32,028 bases of DNA, taken from contig JAFIEY010000048.1 in NCBI GenBank assembly GCA_020832345.1, positions 1-32,028 on the forward strand, written 5' to 3'. The notes under the pieces are model-generated. The model did no database searches. It saw nothing but the letters and a program-made list of their open reading frames with translations, and had not been told where the DNA came from. Made by a program: the position numbers and the translations under genes. Below, piece after piece: positions 22,535 to 32,028 of this stretch. The stretch comes from Cryomorphaceae bacterium (GTDB lineage: Bacteria; Bacteroidota; Bacteroidia; Flavobacteriales; Schleiferiaceae). Every line of letters starts with the position of its first letter. The first letter of the stretch is position 1.

Positions 22535-25500
22535 CTATTTCCCGATTACAACTCGTCTGGTGATTATCCCTTCGCGGTTGTTGATACGCAACATATACAT
22601 TCCCGAAGACAAATCATTTCGGTCAAAATCCTTTTGGTAAACACCGGTAAACCCTTTGTGGTGTTCAGTCCAAACCGTTTTTCCACTCAAATCCAATAAC
22701 TGTATGGTTACATCACTGCTTTGTTGCTGGTTAAAGCTTAGGGTAAATCTCCCTTCGTTTGGATTGGGGTAAACGGAAAGACTGCCCGCCAAACTGTGTT
22801 CGGCTACAGAAATGTTTTCTGCCCATATCCATTTGCAAACAGTATCGTTTTCACAGGCGCCATAAGCGATGAGGCACACCTCAAAAGAGTCAGTTCTGGG
22901 AAATTGATAACTTACCGTATCGCCAGAGGCCACCGCTAAGGTATCAAAAAACCAAACTACACTATCCGCATTTATACTGGTGTTAAAGAAAGTAACAGTA
23001 TGGCTAATTTGATTATACTCAAATTCCGCAACGATACTGTCGGGGGGCACAATGGCTGAAACCGGCGTTCTAACTCCTGAACAGGCCTGCGAACCATAAT
23101 GAACTCTACCCTTCCAACTTCTGGGGCTTAAATTGGAAGTCCAACTTCCTGCTTTGGTATTTCCGGTGAGAATTTCCATATCCGCATTTGCGCCCAAACT
23201 CGAACCCAAAGGATCGCCTGAGGCATAACTAAAACTTCCGGTGACGGGCTGAAGGTATATACCATATACTTGTCCGGCGCTTACGGGAATAGGATTCGCC
23301 AAGTTAAACTTCGCATAAGTTGCAGAACCCAACAACTGGACATTGGGAACAGTTTCAACGAAAATCCATGAGGCCGGATTCGTTTGATGTCCTTGCAATG
23401 ACCCAACTCTGTAGTAAACATCAATATCAGAAACTGTAGTCGAAGTACCCATTACAGAAAAACCTGTGAGGGTAACAGCGTTAAAAATATCCAGATCAAA
23501 CATATTACCGCCGTTGCCGGTTGAGGTATTTCCGGTCGCCGTGGATTGTAAAGAATCATTGATATCGTTGTAACCAACATAAAAAGTTGGATTACCGATA
23601 TTGGGTACAGTCACGGAATCACCTGTAAAAATCGGCACTCCTCCCATGGGCACATCATACCAATTATACATGATATTCGGAATGTGCAATGCATTAAACG
23701 TAACATTCGGTTCGTTTGGACATGCGTAAGTGTCAAATATCAGCGGTTGGTATGGCAATATAACCAGACTATCGTGGCTAACCGTATCATTGGAGGTCAG
23801 TTGATCATTGGGCAGGCTTACACTCGCCACCACATTAATGAATCCGCCCCAATAGCTATTGATGGTGCCTACTGTCACGGTATCTACTTGGGTTTCTAAT
23901 AAATTTCCCGTGTAGGTGAAGGTAAAAGTTTGATTAATGTCACCACTTATATCAACGGTGATGGGTAAATTGGTAATGGGATTAAATCCGTTATTGCGAA
24001 TTTCAACCATAACCGGCATTAAGCTATCACCACAACCCATGTCTTCAGGAGTAACCAAGGAAACAAGCTCTGCATCGTCTTCAATGGGCACACAAATTTC
24101 CAGAGGTAATGACCATGGTCCATATCCGCCTTGTGGACATTTTTCCCTAACAAACAAGCAAATACAAACACCCATTGGCGGATTAACAACAGAGTAGTTG
24201 TTGTTGACCGTAACCACAGAATCTAAAGTACCCATGTTAGAGCCGGGAATAAAACCACAGGTACCCCACTCTACTTGCCATTCACTGCTCAAACTGGACC
24301 AGCTTACCAAAGCGCCACCAGGCCAAACGCTGTCTAGGGTTAAGTCTCCCGCACCTGTACATGGAAGCGGCGTAAACTCGTAAGCACCGGGATCCGGTGA
24401 GGCTGAACGAGCCACACTGTCGTAGTCCAACGGAACATAAGTCAACATATTGGTGCCTAAACCATTGATAGCACCAGCGCCGGGACGAAGGAAATCCGTT
24501 CCCATTCCTCCGATGAAAGTAGGGTTAAAGAAAGTTCCGTTTTGGTCATAGGCCAGATTATTTGCCATTTGCCAATCGGCAAAGGTGCTATGGTCAGTAG
24601 AGTGATATCCAAAGGCAACATTTGAATTACTAATATCATCTGCCCAATATGCGTTGTTGTCAATTTCGACCAAAGTTGTTGCGGTATTGATGTAAACCAA
24701 ATGTTGAGCACCACCATTCCCTCTGTTGAGGTACATGATGTTATTTTTAAACTCACAAGAATTGGCATTACTCGTCACGTAAAAAAGGCGTGTATTTCCG
24801 CTTCCAGGGGCATTGGGTTCGTCAATGTTGATGGTGTTGTGAAGCCATTTGACAAAACTATTGTTTGAAGAGTAAACAGCGTAAAGCAATCCCCCACCCT
24901 GAATGTTATAGATTTGGTTGTTAGCGACAACCAACGGATCATTAAAATTCATCGAAGTTGTATTGGTTCTAAAATCCATTACATAGATGGTAGAGGTGCT
25001 GGTAGGCTGTCCATTGTGGGTATCGTGAATTCGGTTGTTCATGATTTTGCCATTCGGCATACCATTTCTCGCGGTCAAAGCATAAATAATCGTTCCGTTT
25101 GTTCTACCGGGCCTGCTGATGTCATTCCCGATGATTTCCATATCGGCCTGCGCACTTGCGTAGATTCCGTAATAACTCCAATCCAGTAGTTCGCAGTTGA
25201 TAATTCGGTTTCCGGGCGAGTTGTTGTTGGCGGAAAGACCATTCATAGCAATACTGTAATATCCTCCCTCAAAAAAACAATTTTCGATGGTGGTGAAGCT
25301 AGCAGCATTGCCGTAAGTTGTTGCACTGGTAGCTGACCCACTGGCAACCAGACCCGCAGCGTTGGCTGAGGTAAGTGTTGTGCTGGATAAAAAAGAACAA
25401 TTATAAAAGCCGTTATTACTGGTTCCATTGGTGAGGTGAACGGCCCACGCAAACGAAGCTCCATTTGCTTCAATAATCAAATCATTAATGGTCATCCATT

Positions 25501-26659
25501 TGGTTCCGCTTAATGTAAGGGTCGTCCGGTCTCCGGTTGCCGTGGCGGAATAAACTAGGGAATTTCCGTTACCGTTTATGGTGATGGTATTTACCGTGTC
25601 AGCGCCTACGATATCTTCAAATTCAACTTGTTCATTGTAAGGCCCGGTTCCGGCAGCAACATTAGCAATCACAGGTCCGCAAATCCCATTGACATTAAGG
25701 AAAGTTGCAAATTCGGTAAAGCTACTAAAGTTTGTACCGCCAGTTGCTGCAAAAGAATTTATGGTAAAAGTGCCGGCAATAGCAGCTGCGATGGTGCGGG
25801 TCAATGTATCATTGAAATTTGTTGTGTCTGCGGTATTGTTGGGCAAGAAAGTCCAGGCTTCGATGGTGTAACTTGTGTTTGGGGCAAAAACCCATGAACC
25901 AAGGGTGATATCGGCAAAGTGTGATCCCAATCCGCCAATCGTATCCAAAGTCTGGGTTACGGTTGTACCGGTTTGAGGCACCCCGTTTACTGACCACCCT
26001 ACTTGTACCGTATTGATTTGGTTGACGCCAAAGTTCTGAACGCGAACAATAATATCTTCTGTTCCTGGGCAAAATGCAACGGGGCTCACTAATGCAGCAA
26101 CGCCAGCATCATTCGGTGAAGTAGGCGCACTGAAAATCTCAATCTCCCGAAAATTGGGGTTTGAGGTCTGACCTGATCCCGTCATTTGAAAACTGGTAAT
26201 CCGCATCCTGTTTGTGGTTAGGCGCGGAATGGTTAAAGAATTTACACACTGCATGGGTAAATTGGAGTACGTATAGTGGTTTTGCCAACTCGTACCATCC
26301 CAATATTGAATAAGTCCGCCGGTAAGAAACCTACCTGTAGCATTGGCGTGATGAAAAACGATTTCATCAAAAGATTCAGCATTGGGCCATTGCCACTCTA
26401 TCCAGTCTGTTCCGACAACAGAAGAAGGTGGGTTTGAGGTGCTAATCCAAACCAATTGTGTACCACAGGTACTGTAGTTTTGATCGTTGAATGCCTCGCA
26501 ATTTACACTTGTTCTACAATCACTTCCAGAAACCGTAGCGGCCGGAGCAATGTTAGTTTGGGCTTGAGCCTTTCCAGGTAAAAACACCCCCCCAAAAAAT
26601 AAGGCATATCCTGAGAAAATCCCTATCCATTTTGTAAGACTTGGTAATGTTAACTTCAT
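22535..26659 (-). CDS. T9SS-secreted adhesin-like protein with one beta-helix module (paralogue C)
   Basis: This is a 1374-residue exported protein with a signal peptide at 1-33 (FLPGKAQA). F5/8 type C-like (36-178, with WDGTSWQNHYTYSNLP), CARDB-like (182-292), right-handed beta-helix (about 295-755), Fn3-like, CARDB-like, Ig-like (WYDVPMGG), a beta-rich region, PKD-like and T9SS sorting domains follow. The last domain opens LSVYPNPNEGRFTLSF and ends in MYMLRINNREGIITRRVVIGK. Its N-terminal domain is close to that of A, whereas its region after the Ig-like domain (MFDLDIFN, VGSLQGH, QVYGIYLQPVTG, SPRSWKGRVHYGS) is close to D. The beta-helix is more diverged than in the others. It has its own terminator and a 437-base upstream gap, so it is probably a single transcription unit. 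Confidence 0.9.
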   Translation of the reverse strand: MKLTLPSLTKWIGIFSGYALFFGGVFLPGKAQAQTNIAPAATVSGSDCRTSVNCEAFNDQNYSTCGTQLVWISTSNPPSSVVGTDWIEWQWPNAESFDEIVFHHANATGRFLTGGLIQYWDGTSWQNHYTYSNLPMQCVNSLTIPRLTTNRMRITSFQMTGSGQTSNPNFREIEIFSAPTSPNDAGVAALVSPVAFCPGTEDIIVRVQNFGVNQINTVQVGWSVNGVPQTGTTVTQTLDTIGGLGSHFADITLGSWVFAPNTSYTIEAWTFLPNNTADTTNFNDTLTRTIAAAIAGTFTINSFAATGGTNFSSFTEFATFLNVNGICGPVIANVAAGTGPYNEQVEFEDIVGADTVNTITINGNGNSLVYSATATGDRTTLTLSGTKWMTINDLIIEANGASFAWAVHLTNGTSNNGFYNCSFLSSTTLTSANAAGLVASGSATSATTYGNAASFTTIENCFFEGGYYSIAMNGLSANNNSPGNRIINCELLDWSYYGIYASAQADMEIIGNDISRPGRTNGTIIYALTARNGMPNGKIMNNRIHDTHNGQPTSTSTIYVMDFRTNTTSMNFNDPLVVANNQIYNIQGGGLLYAVYSSNNSFVKWLHNTINIDEPNAPGSGNTRLFYVTSNANSCEFKNNIMYLNRGNGGAQHLVYINTATTLVEIDNNAYWADDISNSNVAFGYHSTDHSTFADWQMANNLAYDQNGTFFNPTFIGGMGTDFLRPGAGAINGLGTNMLTYVPLDYDSVARSASPDPGAYEFTPLPCTGAGDLTLDSVWPGGALVSWSSLSSEWQVEWGTCGFIPGSNMGTLDSVVTVNNNYSVVNPPMGVCICLFVREKCPQGGYGPWSLPLEICVPIEDDAELVSLVTPEDMGCGDSLMPVMVEIRNNGFNPITNLPITVDISGDINQTFTFTYTGNLLETQVDTVTVGTINSYWGGFINVVASVSLPNDQLTSNDTVSHDSLVILPYQPLIFDTYACPNEPNVTFNALHIPNIMYNWYDVPMGGVPIFTGDSVTVPNIGNPTFYVGYNDINDSLQSTATGNTSTGNGGNMFDLDIFNAVTLTGFSVMGTSTTVSDIDVYYRVGSLQGHQTNPASWIFVETVPNVQLLGSATYAKFNLANPIPVSAGQVYGIYLQPVTGSFSYASGDPLGSSLGANADMEILTGNTKAGSWTSNLSPRSWKGRVHYGSQACSGVRTPVSAIVPPDSIVAEFEYNQISHTVTFFNTSINADSVVWFFDTLAVASGDTVSYQFPRTDSFEVCLIAYGACENDTVCKWIWAENISVAEHSLAGSLSVYPNPNEGRFTLSFNQQQSSDVTIQLLDLSGKTVWTEHHKGFTGVYQKDFDRNDLSSGMYMLRINNREGIITRRVVIGK

Positions 26660-27096
26660 AGTTGGTTTACTTTTTTAACTTTTTTAAAAATTATCATCGT
26701 AAATGTACTCGATAATTTAGCAACAATTAAATAAAAATAAATCCGCTTTAAAATATTTTTTAATTATACCTAAAAAATCGCATTGCCTTTAGTTTACACT
26801 GAAAACTAATATAATGCAAACCCATTTAAAATCAAATCACAGAATCTATTTTTTAAAAATATAAAAATTCAAATTGAAAAAGGTTGAATCATCCAATAAT
26901 CTTATTACGTAAGAATAGGACTAACAACTTTAATAAAAATAATGAATATGCTTTAAGTATAATAAATCACCAAACTCTTTTTAACTTTTTTTTTGTTATT
27001 TAGGTAGCTAGGAAACCTTTAAACACCGCATAAAAATGAAAAAGCACAAGGCTAAGATTAGCCTTGTGCTTTACATTGAAATTATCTAAAAAATGA
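26660..27096. other. AT-rich intergenic region between paralogues C and D
   Basis: No gene is supported. It contains the terminator of gene D at 27041-27072. A TACATTTA (minus strand, 26707-26700) about 41 bases before the gene C start is a weak -7 candidate. Confidence 0.6.
27041..27072 (-). terminator. Rho-independent terminator of paralogue D
   Basis: AAAGCACAAGGCTAA pairs with TTAGCCTTGTGCTTT, a longer perfect stem than the paralogue B version because of one base change. Only a short T-run follows on the minus strand. Confidence 0.8.
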
Positions 27097-30000
27097 CTAC
27101 TTTCCGATTACAACTCGTCTGGTGATTATCCCATCGCGGTTGTTGATGCGCAACATATACATACCGGACGACAAATCATTTCGGTCAAAATCCTTTTGGT
27201 AAACACCGGAAAATCCGCTGTGGTGTTCCGTCCAGATGGTTTTACCACTTAAATCCAACAGCTGTATGGTCACATCACTGTTGAGTTGTTGGTCAAAACT
27301 GAGGGTAAATTTCCCTTCGTTAGGATTTGGAAACACCCGGAGACTGGCTGCCAAACTGTGTTCGGTAACCGACACATTCTCGGCCCAAATGGTTTTACAT
27401 ATTGTGTCGATTCCACAAGCACTTTCAGCTATCAAGCAAACAGTAAATGAATCGGTTACAGGGAATTGATAGTGCACTGTATCGCCACCTACAACTGTAG
27501 CAAGGGTGTCAAAAATCCATGTAATCTGGGTAGCATTTACACTGGTGTTGTAAAACTCAACGGTGTGACTGATCTGATTAAATTCAAATCCGGCAACCAC
27601 TGAATCGCTGAGTAGCGTGGGCACAACCGGGGTACGTATATCAGAGCAAGACTCTGAACCGTAGTGTACGCGACCTTTCCAGCTTCTCGGTGAAAGTGTA
27701 GAACCAAACACTCCGGATTTGGTCACACCGGTGAGGATTTCCAAATCTGCATTAACCCCTAAACTGGAACCAATTGGATTGCCGGATGCGTAACTGATAT
27801 TACCGGTAACGGGTTGTATGTAAATACCGTAAACCTGATTTGCCGGTAAAAACAAAGGTGTTGACAAGTTCATTTTTACAATGTTAGCCGCACCTTGTAG
27901 CATCACATTGGGAATGGTTTCCACCAAAGTCCATGACGCACTATTGTTTTCATGGCCTTGTAGTGAACCCACTTTATAATAAATCTGAACATCGGTCATT
28001 CCACTGCTGGCGCCGTAAATAGAAAATCCGGTAACCGATAGGGAATTGAAGATATCCAAATCAAACATACTTCCACCGTTACCCGTAGAAACGTTTCCGG
28101 TTGCAGATGATTCCAAGCTATCCATCATATCATTGTAGGCTAGAAAATAGTTGGTCGTTCCTGCGGTAGATACCTTAATAGAATCACCTACATGAATGGG
28201 AGATCCTCCCGTGCTTACATCAAACCAGTTGTAAATAACATTTGGAATGTGCATGGCTCGTAGCGTAATTGAATCCATTCCCGGACAAAATTCTGCCTCA
28301 TCCGCTTTGGGCTGAAAAGGTAAAATAATCAAGCTATCTGCGTGCATGGAGTCATTGGAAACCAACTGGTCATTGGGTAAACTGGTAAAGGCTTCAATAG
28401 AAATCCATCCACCCCAATAAGAATTGATGGTTCCCACCGTGACTGTATCAACCTCATTTTCCAATAAATTACCGGTATAGGTCATATTAAAGGTTTGATT
28501 GATATCTCCAGTAACATTTACGGTAATGGGCATTGATGTAATGGGGTTAAATCCATTATTTCTTATTTCAACCATTACCGGCATTAAGCTATCACCGCAA
28601 TCCATATCTTCCGGAGAAACAATACTGACCAGTTCTGCATCATCTTCGATGGGCACACAGATTTCTATTTCTTGCGACCAATCGCTGAAACCGCCGGCAG
28701 GACAAACTTCGCGAATGAACACACAAACACAAACACCCATCGGGAGACTATCGAGAAGGTAGCCATTGTTATTGGTTACTGTGACCAAATTACCCATGGC
28801 AGAACCCGGCGTAAATCCACAAATATCCCACTCAATTTCCCATTGGTTGACAGGTGCAACGCTCGTCCATGACAATGCTGCCCCGCCCGGATACAATGTG
28901 TCAACTGTAACACCATATACACCGGAACAAGGAAGTGGATTGAACTGAAACACACCGGGATCCGGGGTCGTTGTTCTCGCCACGCCTTCAATGTCTGTTG
29001 GAACATCCGACAAGACATTTGCCCCAGCATTTTTTATGGCACCTACTGTTGGGCGATAGGCGTCATTCCCCGTTCCACCAACAAAGGTAGGATTAGCTTC
29101 TAGTCCATTTAGATCAAATCCACTGGATTGCCAATCGGCAAAGGTATTTTGATTTCCACCACTAAACCCAAAGGTAACAGTACTCATATTGGGTGAGAAA
29201 TACACGTTGTTGTCAACATTTGATGTGGCTGGAAGTGGCTGCGTAAAATAGGAAAAGAACCCGGGTGCGGATTGCCTATTGAGGTAAAAGATATTATTGA
29301 CAATATCCATATTAGGCTGAGCACCAGAAACAAAGTTCAACCTGGTTGCAGAGGAAGATGTTGAGCCGGGCTGATCGACCACAACGGTATTGTGATAAAC
29401 CTTCCAAAAATTGTTGCCTGTTCCAATAAAATACAAGGCATAAATAACGCCGCCATTGTTGATATTATACAGTAAGTTATTGGCCAAAATACTTGGACTT
29501 GCAGCAGTGGCTTGTGCATTCGACAAATAAATTGGATAAGCCGCATTGGTATTAGTGGTGTTCTGTGTGTTGTTGTCGTGAATGCGGTTATTGATGATCT
29601 GACAACCGGCATGACCCTGTGTAAGGAAGATTCCGTAGAAGGTGGACAAGGTTGTTCTGCCCCCTCTGGAAAGGTCATTTCCATCTATTACCAAACTATC
29701 CTGCGAACGCAAATACATGCCATACAAATAAAAGTCCTCAAAGGTTGAATTGATGACCTTATTTCCAATATTTCGTTGTGCCGTACTTATGCCGCTCATG
29801 GTAATACCGTAATAACCGCCAATATGGTGATTGTTTTCAAAGGTATTGTAATTACCAATGTCACCAGTAACTGTTCCCGATGTGGGACTACCACTCATCA
29901 CAACATTACTAAAGTTGAGGGATGTTGAATTGTCATCCGTTTCAAAGACACAATTTTTAAAGGTATTGTGGTCTGCATTATTGGTAATCCACATCACCCA

Positions 30001-32028
30001 ACCGAAAGCAGTTCCATTTGCCTGTACGATGAGGCTATCTATGGTGACATAATCGGTTCCGTTAAAGGTTATGGTGTTGCGGTCTGCAGTACCCGAAGCA
30101 GAATGCGAAAGCGTATTGCCGTTTCCGTTTATGGTAATGGTATTTGCCGCTGATGTGCCCTGTATTTCGTCCAACTCAAATTGCTCATTATACGGCCCCG
30201 AACCCGGAAGAACATTTATCGTTACCGGCCCGCAAACTCCGTAGGTATTTAGTGCATCCGCCAAATCTGCAAAACTCGTGAAGTTGGTCGCTGTTGGCAC
30301 GGCCAATTGATTCATGGTAAAAGTACCCGCCAATCCGGCTCTGTATCCAATGATTTCTGCAAAATTATTGGTCAAATCAATATCCGGCCCGGGATTAACA
30401 CTATCGATATTTACCTCAATATCATAAGAAACACCAGCCGCAATGGTAAAGGTTCCCACTGTAATTGGAATCAAATTTCCGGGGTAAAAACTGTCGGTTA
30501 CTACGATCGGTGTTTGCGCTACATTGTTGATGCTCCAGCTGATGTAAATTGTATGCGCCGTATCGGATGCAAAGTTGCCAACCTCCACAGTCACATTGGC
30601 CGTTCCCGGGCAAGAAGCGTCTGGACTAAGGAAACGCACAATGCCCATATCGATTCCTTGTGGCGGTTCAAACTGATAGGCGCCCGGATCCGGTGCTGGT
30701 GTGCGCGGAAAACCTTCTATATCAGTAGGCACATCCGACAAGACATTTGTTCCCAAAAACTTAATGGCCGCAGCACGCGGACGTAAAGGTGCAGGACCTG
30801 CACCTACAAAATCTGGATTAAATTCTAGTCCGTTTACATCAAGACCAGCAGTTTGCCATGCGGCAAAACTACCTATGTTAACTCCGTTGTAACCAAAGGT
30901 AACCGCACTATTCGGGTGGAAATAGTTGTTGTTGTTGATGTCAACATTATGAGCACTACTGGTAAAATACACCTGATACTGCGTACCCCCTGCACCCCTG
31001 TCGAGATAGAAAATGTTATTTTTTATCTCCATATTGTTTTGAGCACCGGATACGAATACATTCCGCATCAAAGAGGTGGAAGTGGAATTCGGCATATCAA
31101 TCACCACGGTGTTGTGGAGAATTTTCCAGAAATTATTGGCCGCTCCTAATAAATACATGGTATAAATTGTACCTCCATTATTAATGTTATAAATGAGGTT
31201 ATTGGCCATAATATTTGGATTGCCAGCTGTTCCGGTTGCACTCGACATATAAATCGGATATGCCGCATTGGTTGTGGTCATATTCTGGTTGGAGTTATCG
31301 TGAATACGGTTGTTCATGATTCTCGCACCTTCAATACCAGTTGTAAAAAACAAGCCATAAAAAGTTGATAAGGTCGTACGAGTTGCTCTACTCAAATCAT
31401 TACCGTCTATGGTGAGACTGTCTTGCGACCTTACATACATCCCGTAAAGGGCAAAATCCTCAAAAACACTATTGAGTACCTTATTGCCCACATTTTTGGA
31501 AGCAGCTGATGGACCGTTCATGGTAATTCCGTAATAGCCTCCAATATGTGTATTGTTCTCAAAAGTATTATAACTTCCACTATTTCCAGCGAGCGTTGCC
31601 GAGGTCGGACTTCCACTCATTACAACATTAGAAAAGAAAGTAGAGGTACTGGCTGTGGAAGTTTCCATCGTACAATTTTTAAAGGTATTGTGATCAGCGC
31701 CTTGGGTCATAAACAACACCCAACCATAAGACACACCGGTGGCCACAATGTTTAAGCTGTCCACGGTGAGGTAATCCGTTCCGTTGAGCGTTAAGGTTGT
31801 TCGATTGGTGGCATCTCCCGCATAAGATAAGGTGTTCCCATTTCCGTTGATGGTAATGGTGTTTACTGAAGACGAGCCCACGATTTCATCAAACTCAACG
31901 CGCTCAACATAAGGACCTGAGTTTGGCACCACATTGGCGATTACCGGCCCGCAAATACCGTTTACATTTAGGAAGTTTGCAAAATCTGAAAACGATTGAA
32001 AATTACTTCCTCCGGTTGCTGCTCCACT
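27097..32028 (-). CDS. Giant T9SS-secreted adhesin-like protein, two beta-helix modules, 5' end outside window (paralogue D)
   Basis: The reading frame stays open to the last base of the window, giving 1643 visible residues; the signal peptide, discoidin-like and first CARDB-like domains expected from paralogue A must lie beyond it. An internal GTG at 31932 can look like a start but aligns to the middle of the first beta-helix of A. Visible order: first beta-helix (1 to about 455), CARDB-like, second beta-helix (about 570-1030), Fn3-like, CARDB-like, Ig-like (NWFDVSTGG), beta-rich region, PKD-like, and T9SS sorting domain (about 1560-1643, LRVFPNPNEGKFTLSF). The protein is a mosaic: helix 2 and Fn3 follow A, the beta-rich region follows C, and the sorting domain and terminator follow B. 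Confidence 0.9.
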   Translation of the reverse strand, partial: SGAATGGSNFQSFSDFANFLNVNGICGPVIANVVPNSGPYVERVEFDEIVGSSSVNTITINGNGNTLSYAGDATNRTTLTLNGTDYLTVDSLNIVATGVSYGWVLFMTQGADHNTFKNCTMETSTASTSTFFSNVVMSGSPTSATLAGNSGSYNTFENNTHIGGYYGITMNGPSAASKNVGNKVLNSVFEDFALYGMYVRSQDSLTIDGNDLSRATRTTLSTFYGLFFTTGIEGARIMNNRIHDNSNQNMTTTNAAYPIYMSSATGTAGNPNIMANNLIYNINNGGTIYTMYLLGAANNFWKILHNTVVIDMPNSTSTSLMRNVFVSGAQNNMEIKNNIFYLDRGAGGTQYQVYFTSSAHNVDINNNNYFHPNSAVTFGYNGVNIGSFAAWQTAGLDVNGLEFNPDFVGAGPAPLRPRAAAIKFLGTNVLSDVPTDIEGFPRTPAPDPGAYQFEPPQGIDMGIVRFLSPDASCPGTANVTVEVGNFASDTAHTIYISWSINNVAQTPIVVTDSFYPGNLIPITVGTFTIAAGVSYDIEVNIDSVNPGPDIDLTNNFAEIIGYRAGLAGTFTMNQLAVPTATNFTSFADLADALNTYGVCGPVTINVLPGSGPYNEQFELDEIQGTSAANTITINGNGNTLSHSASGTADRNTITFNGTDYVTIDSLIVQANGTAFGWVMWITNNADHNTFKNCVFETDDNSTSLNFSNVVMSGSPTSGTVTGDIGNYNTFENNHHIGGYYGITMSGISTAQRNIGNKVINSTFEDFYLYGMYLRSQDSLVIDGNDLSRGGRTTLSTFYGIFLTQGHAGCQIINNRIHDNNTQNTTNTNAAYPIYLSNAQATAASPSILANNLLYNINNGGVIYALYFIGTGNNFWKVYHNTVVVDQPGSTSSSATRLNFVSGAQPNMDIVNNIFYLNRQSAPGFFSYFTQPLPATSNVDNNVYFSPNMSTVTFGFSGGNQNTFADWQSSGFDLNGLEANPTFVGGTGNDAYRPTVGAIKNAGANVLSDVPTDIEGVARTTTPDPGVFQFNPLPCSGVYGVTVDTLYPGGAALSWTSVAPVNQWEIEWDICGFTPGSAMGNLVTVTNNNGYLLDSLPMGVCVCVFIREVCPAGGFSDWSQEIEICVPIEDDAELVSIVSPEDMDCGDSLMPVMVEIRNNGFNPITSMPITVNVTGDINQTFNMTYTGNLLENEVDTVTVGTINSYWGGWISIEAFTSLPNDQLVSNDSMHADSLIILPFQPKADEAEFCPGMDSITLRAMHIPNVIYNWFDVSTGGSPIHVGDSIKVSTAGTTNYFLAYNDMMDSLESSATGNVSTGNGGSMFDLDIFNSLSVTGFSIYGASSGMTDVQIYYKVGSLQGHENNSASWTLVETIPNVMLQGAANIVKMNLSTPLFLPANQVYGIYIQPVTGNISYASGNPIGSSLGVNADLEILTGVTKSGVFGSTLSPRSWKGRVHYGSESCSDIRTPVVPTLLSDSVVAGFEFNQISHTVEFYNTSVNATQITWIFDTLATVVGGDTVHYQFPVTDSFTVCLIAESACGIDTICKTIWAENVSVTEHSLAASLRVFPNPNEGKFTLSFDQQLNSDVTIQLLDLSGKTIWTEHHSGFSGVYQKDFDRNDLSSGMYMLRINNRDGIITRRVVIGK
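28952..29067 (-). repeat. 116-base tract identical to paralogue A
   Basis: This is the second copy of the tract at 13451-13566, at the junction of the second beta-helix and the Fn3-like domain of paralogue D. Confidence 0.85.
31883..32028 (-). repeat. 146-base near-identical tract shared with paralogue A (16394-16539)
   Basis: Only one difference is seen over the 146 bases up to the window end (G in D, A in A, in the ATACC[A/G]TTTAC segment). It encodes the start of the first beta-helix. The adjacent rungs further into the gene differ clearly in protein sequence. The tract may continue past the window. Confidence 0.85.

Noticed and set aside
30307-30786. 159-residue plus-strand ORF opposite paralogue D, and many similar ones along the array
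   Set aside because: These are antisense shadows of repetitive beta-helix coding sequence; they recur at matching positions in the paralogues only because the coding strand is conserved.
31932-31932. Start codon of paralogue D at 31932
   Set aside because: It is a GTG that aligns to an internal valine of paralogue A; the frame is open to the window end, so the true start lies outside.

Overview
The window looks like the chromosome of a Bacteroidota bacterium, probably of the Flavobacteriales. The signs are four giant secreted proteins, at least three with intact signal peptides and all ending in a type IX secretion system (T9SS) C-terminal sorting domain; a DUF4293 membrane protein; two FISUMP-type secreted proteins; a lipoprotein; and TAnnTTTG-type -7 promoter boxes. 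There are no rRNA, tRNA or CRISPR features and no transposase gene. Layout, left third (1-11.5 kb, + strand, accessory). Six copies of a short non-coding MITE-like element (inverted ends close to GAGTCYRCTCTAAAAAG, about 6-bp target duplications at the best copies) lie in the first 11.5 kb and none lie in the remaining 20 kb. Two copies in opposite orientation (1-140 and 4730-4811) bracket a restriction-modification block. This block holds a small, possibly 5'-truncated ORF coupled to a circularly permuted cytosine-C5 methyltransferase, a small charged repeat protein, and an ApaLI-like restriction endonuclease with its beta-class amino-methyltransferase. Next come a repeat-rich spacer, a lipoprotein and a small predicted outer-membrane barrel protein (each preceded by the same 51-bp repeat), then an ordinary housekeeping pair (DUF4293 and the tRNA t6A enzyme Sua5/TsaC, overlapping by 4 bp). 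An AT-rich two-gene unit follows, whose second gene is a HEPN-like protein broken by an in-frame TAG at codon 7. Two diverged FISUMP paralogues separated by a MITE copy close this part. Right two thirds (11.6-32.0 kb, - strand). There are four tandem paralogous genes of about 4.1 to 5.8 kb, the last one running off the window. Each complete protein has signal peptide, F5/8 type C (discoidin-like) domain, CARDB-like domain, right-handed beta-helix, Fn3-like, CARDB-like, Ig-like, an unassigned beta-rich region, PKD-like and T9SS sorting domains. The two outer genes carry two beta-helix modules and the two inner genes one. Long near-identical DNA tracts shared by non-adjacent copies show ongoing recombination or gene conversion. 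Three to four of the genes end in their own hairpin terminator, so they are probably expressed as separate units. Functionally the right part is a surface or secreted adhesin/carbohydrate-binding array dependent on T9SS; the left part is a defence-like and mobile-repeat region.
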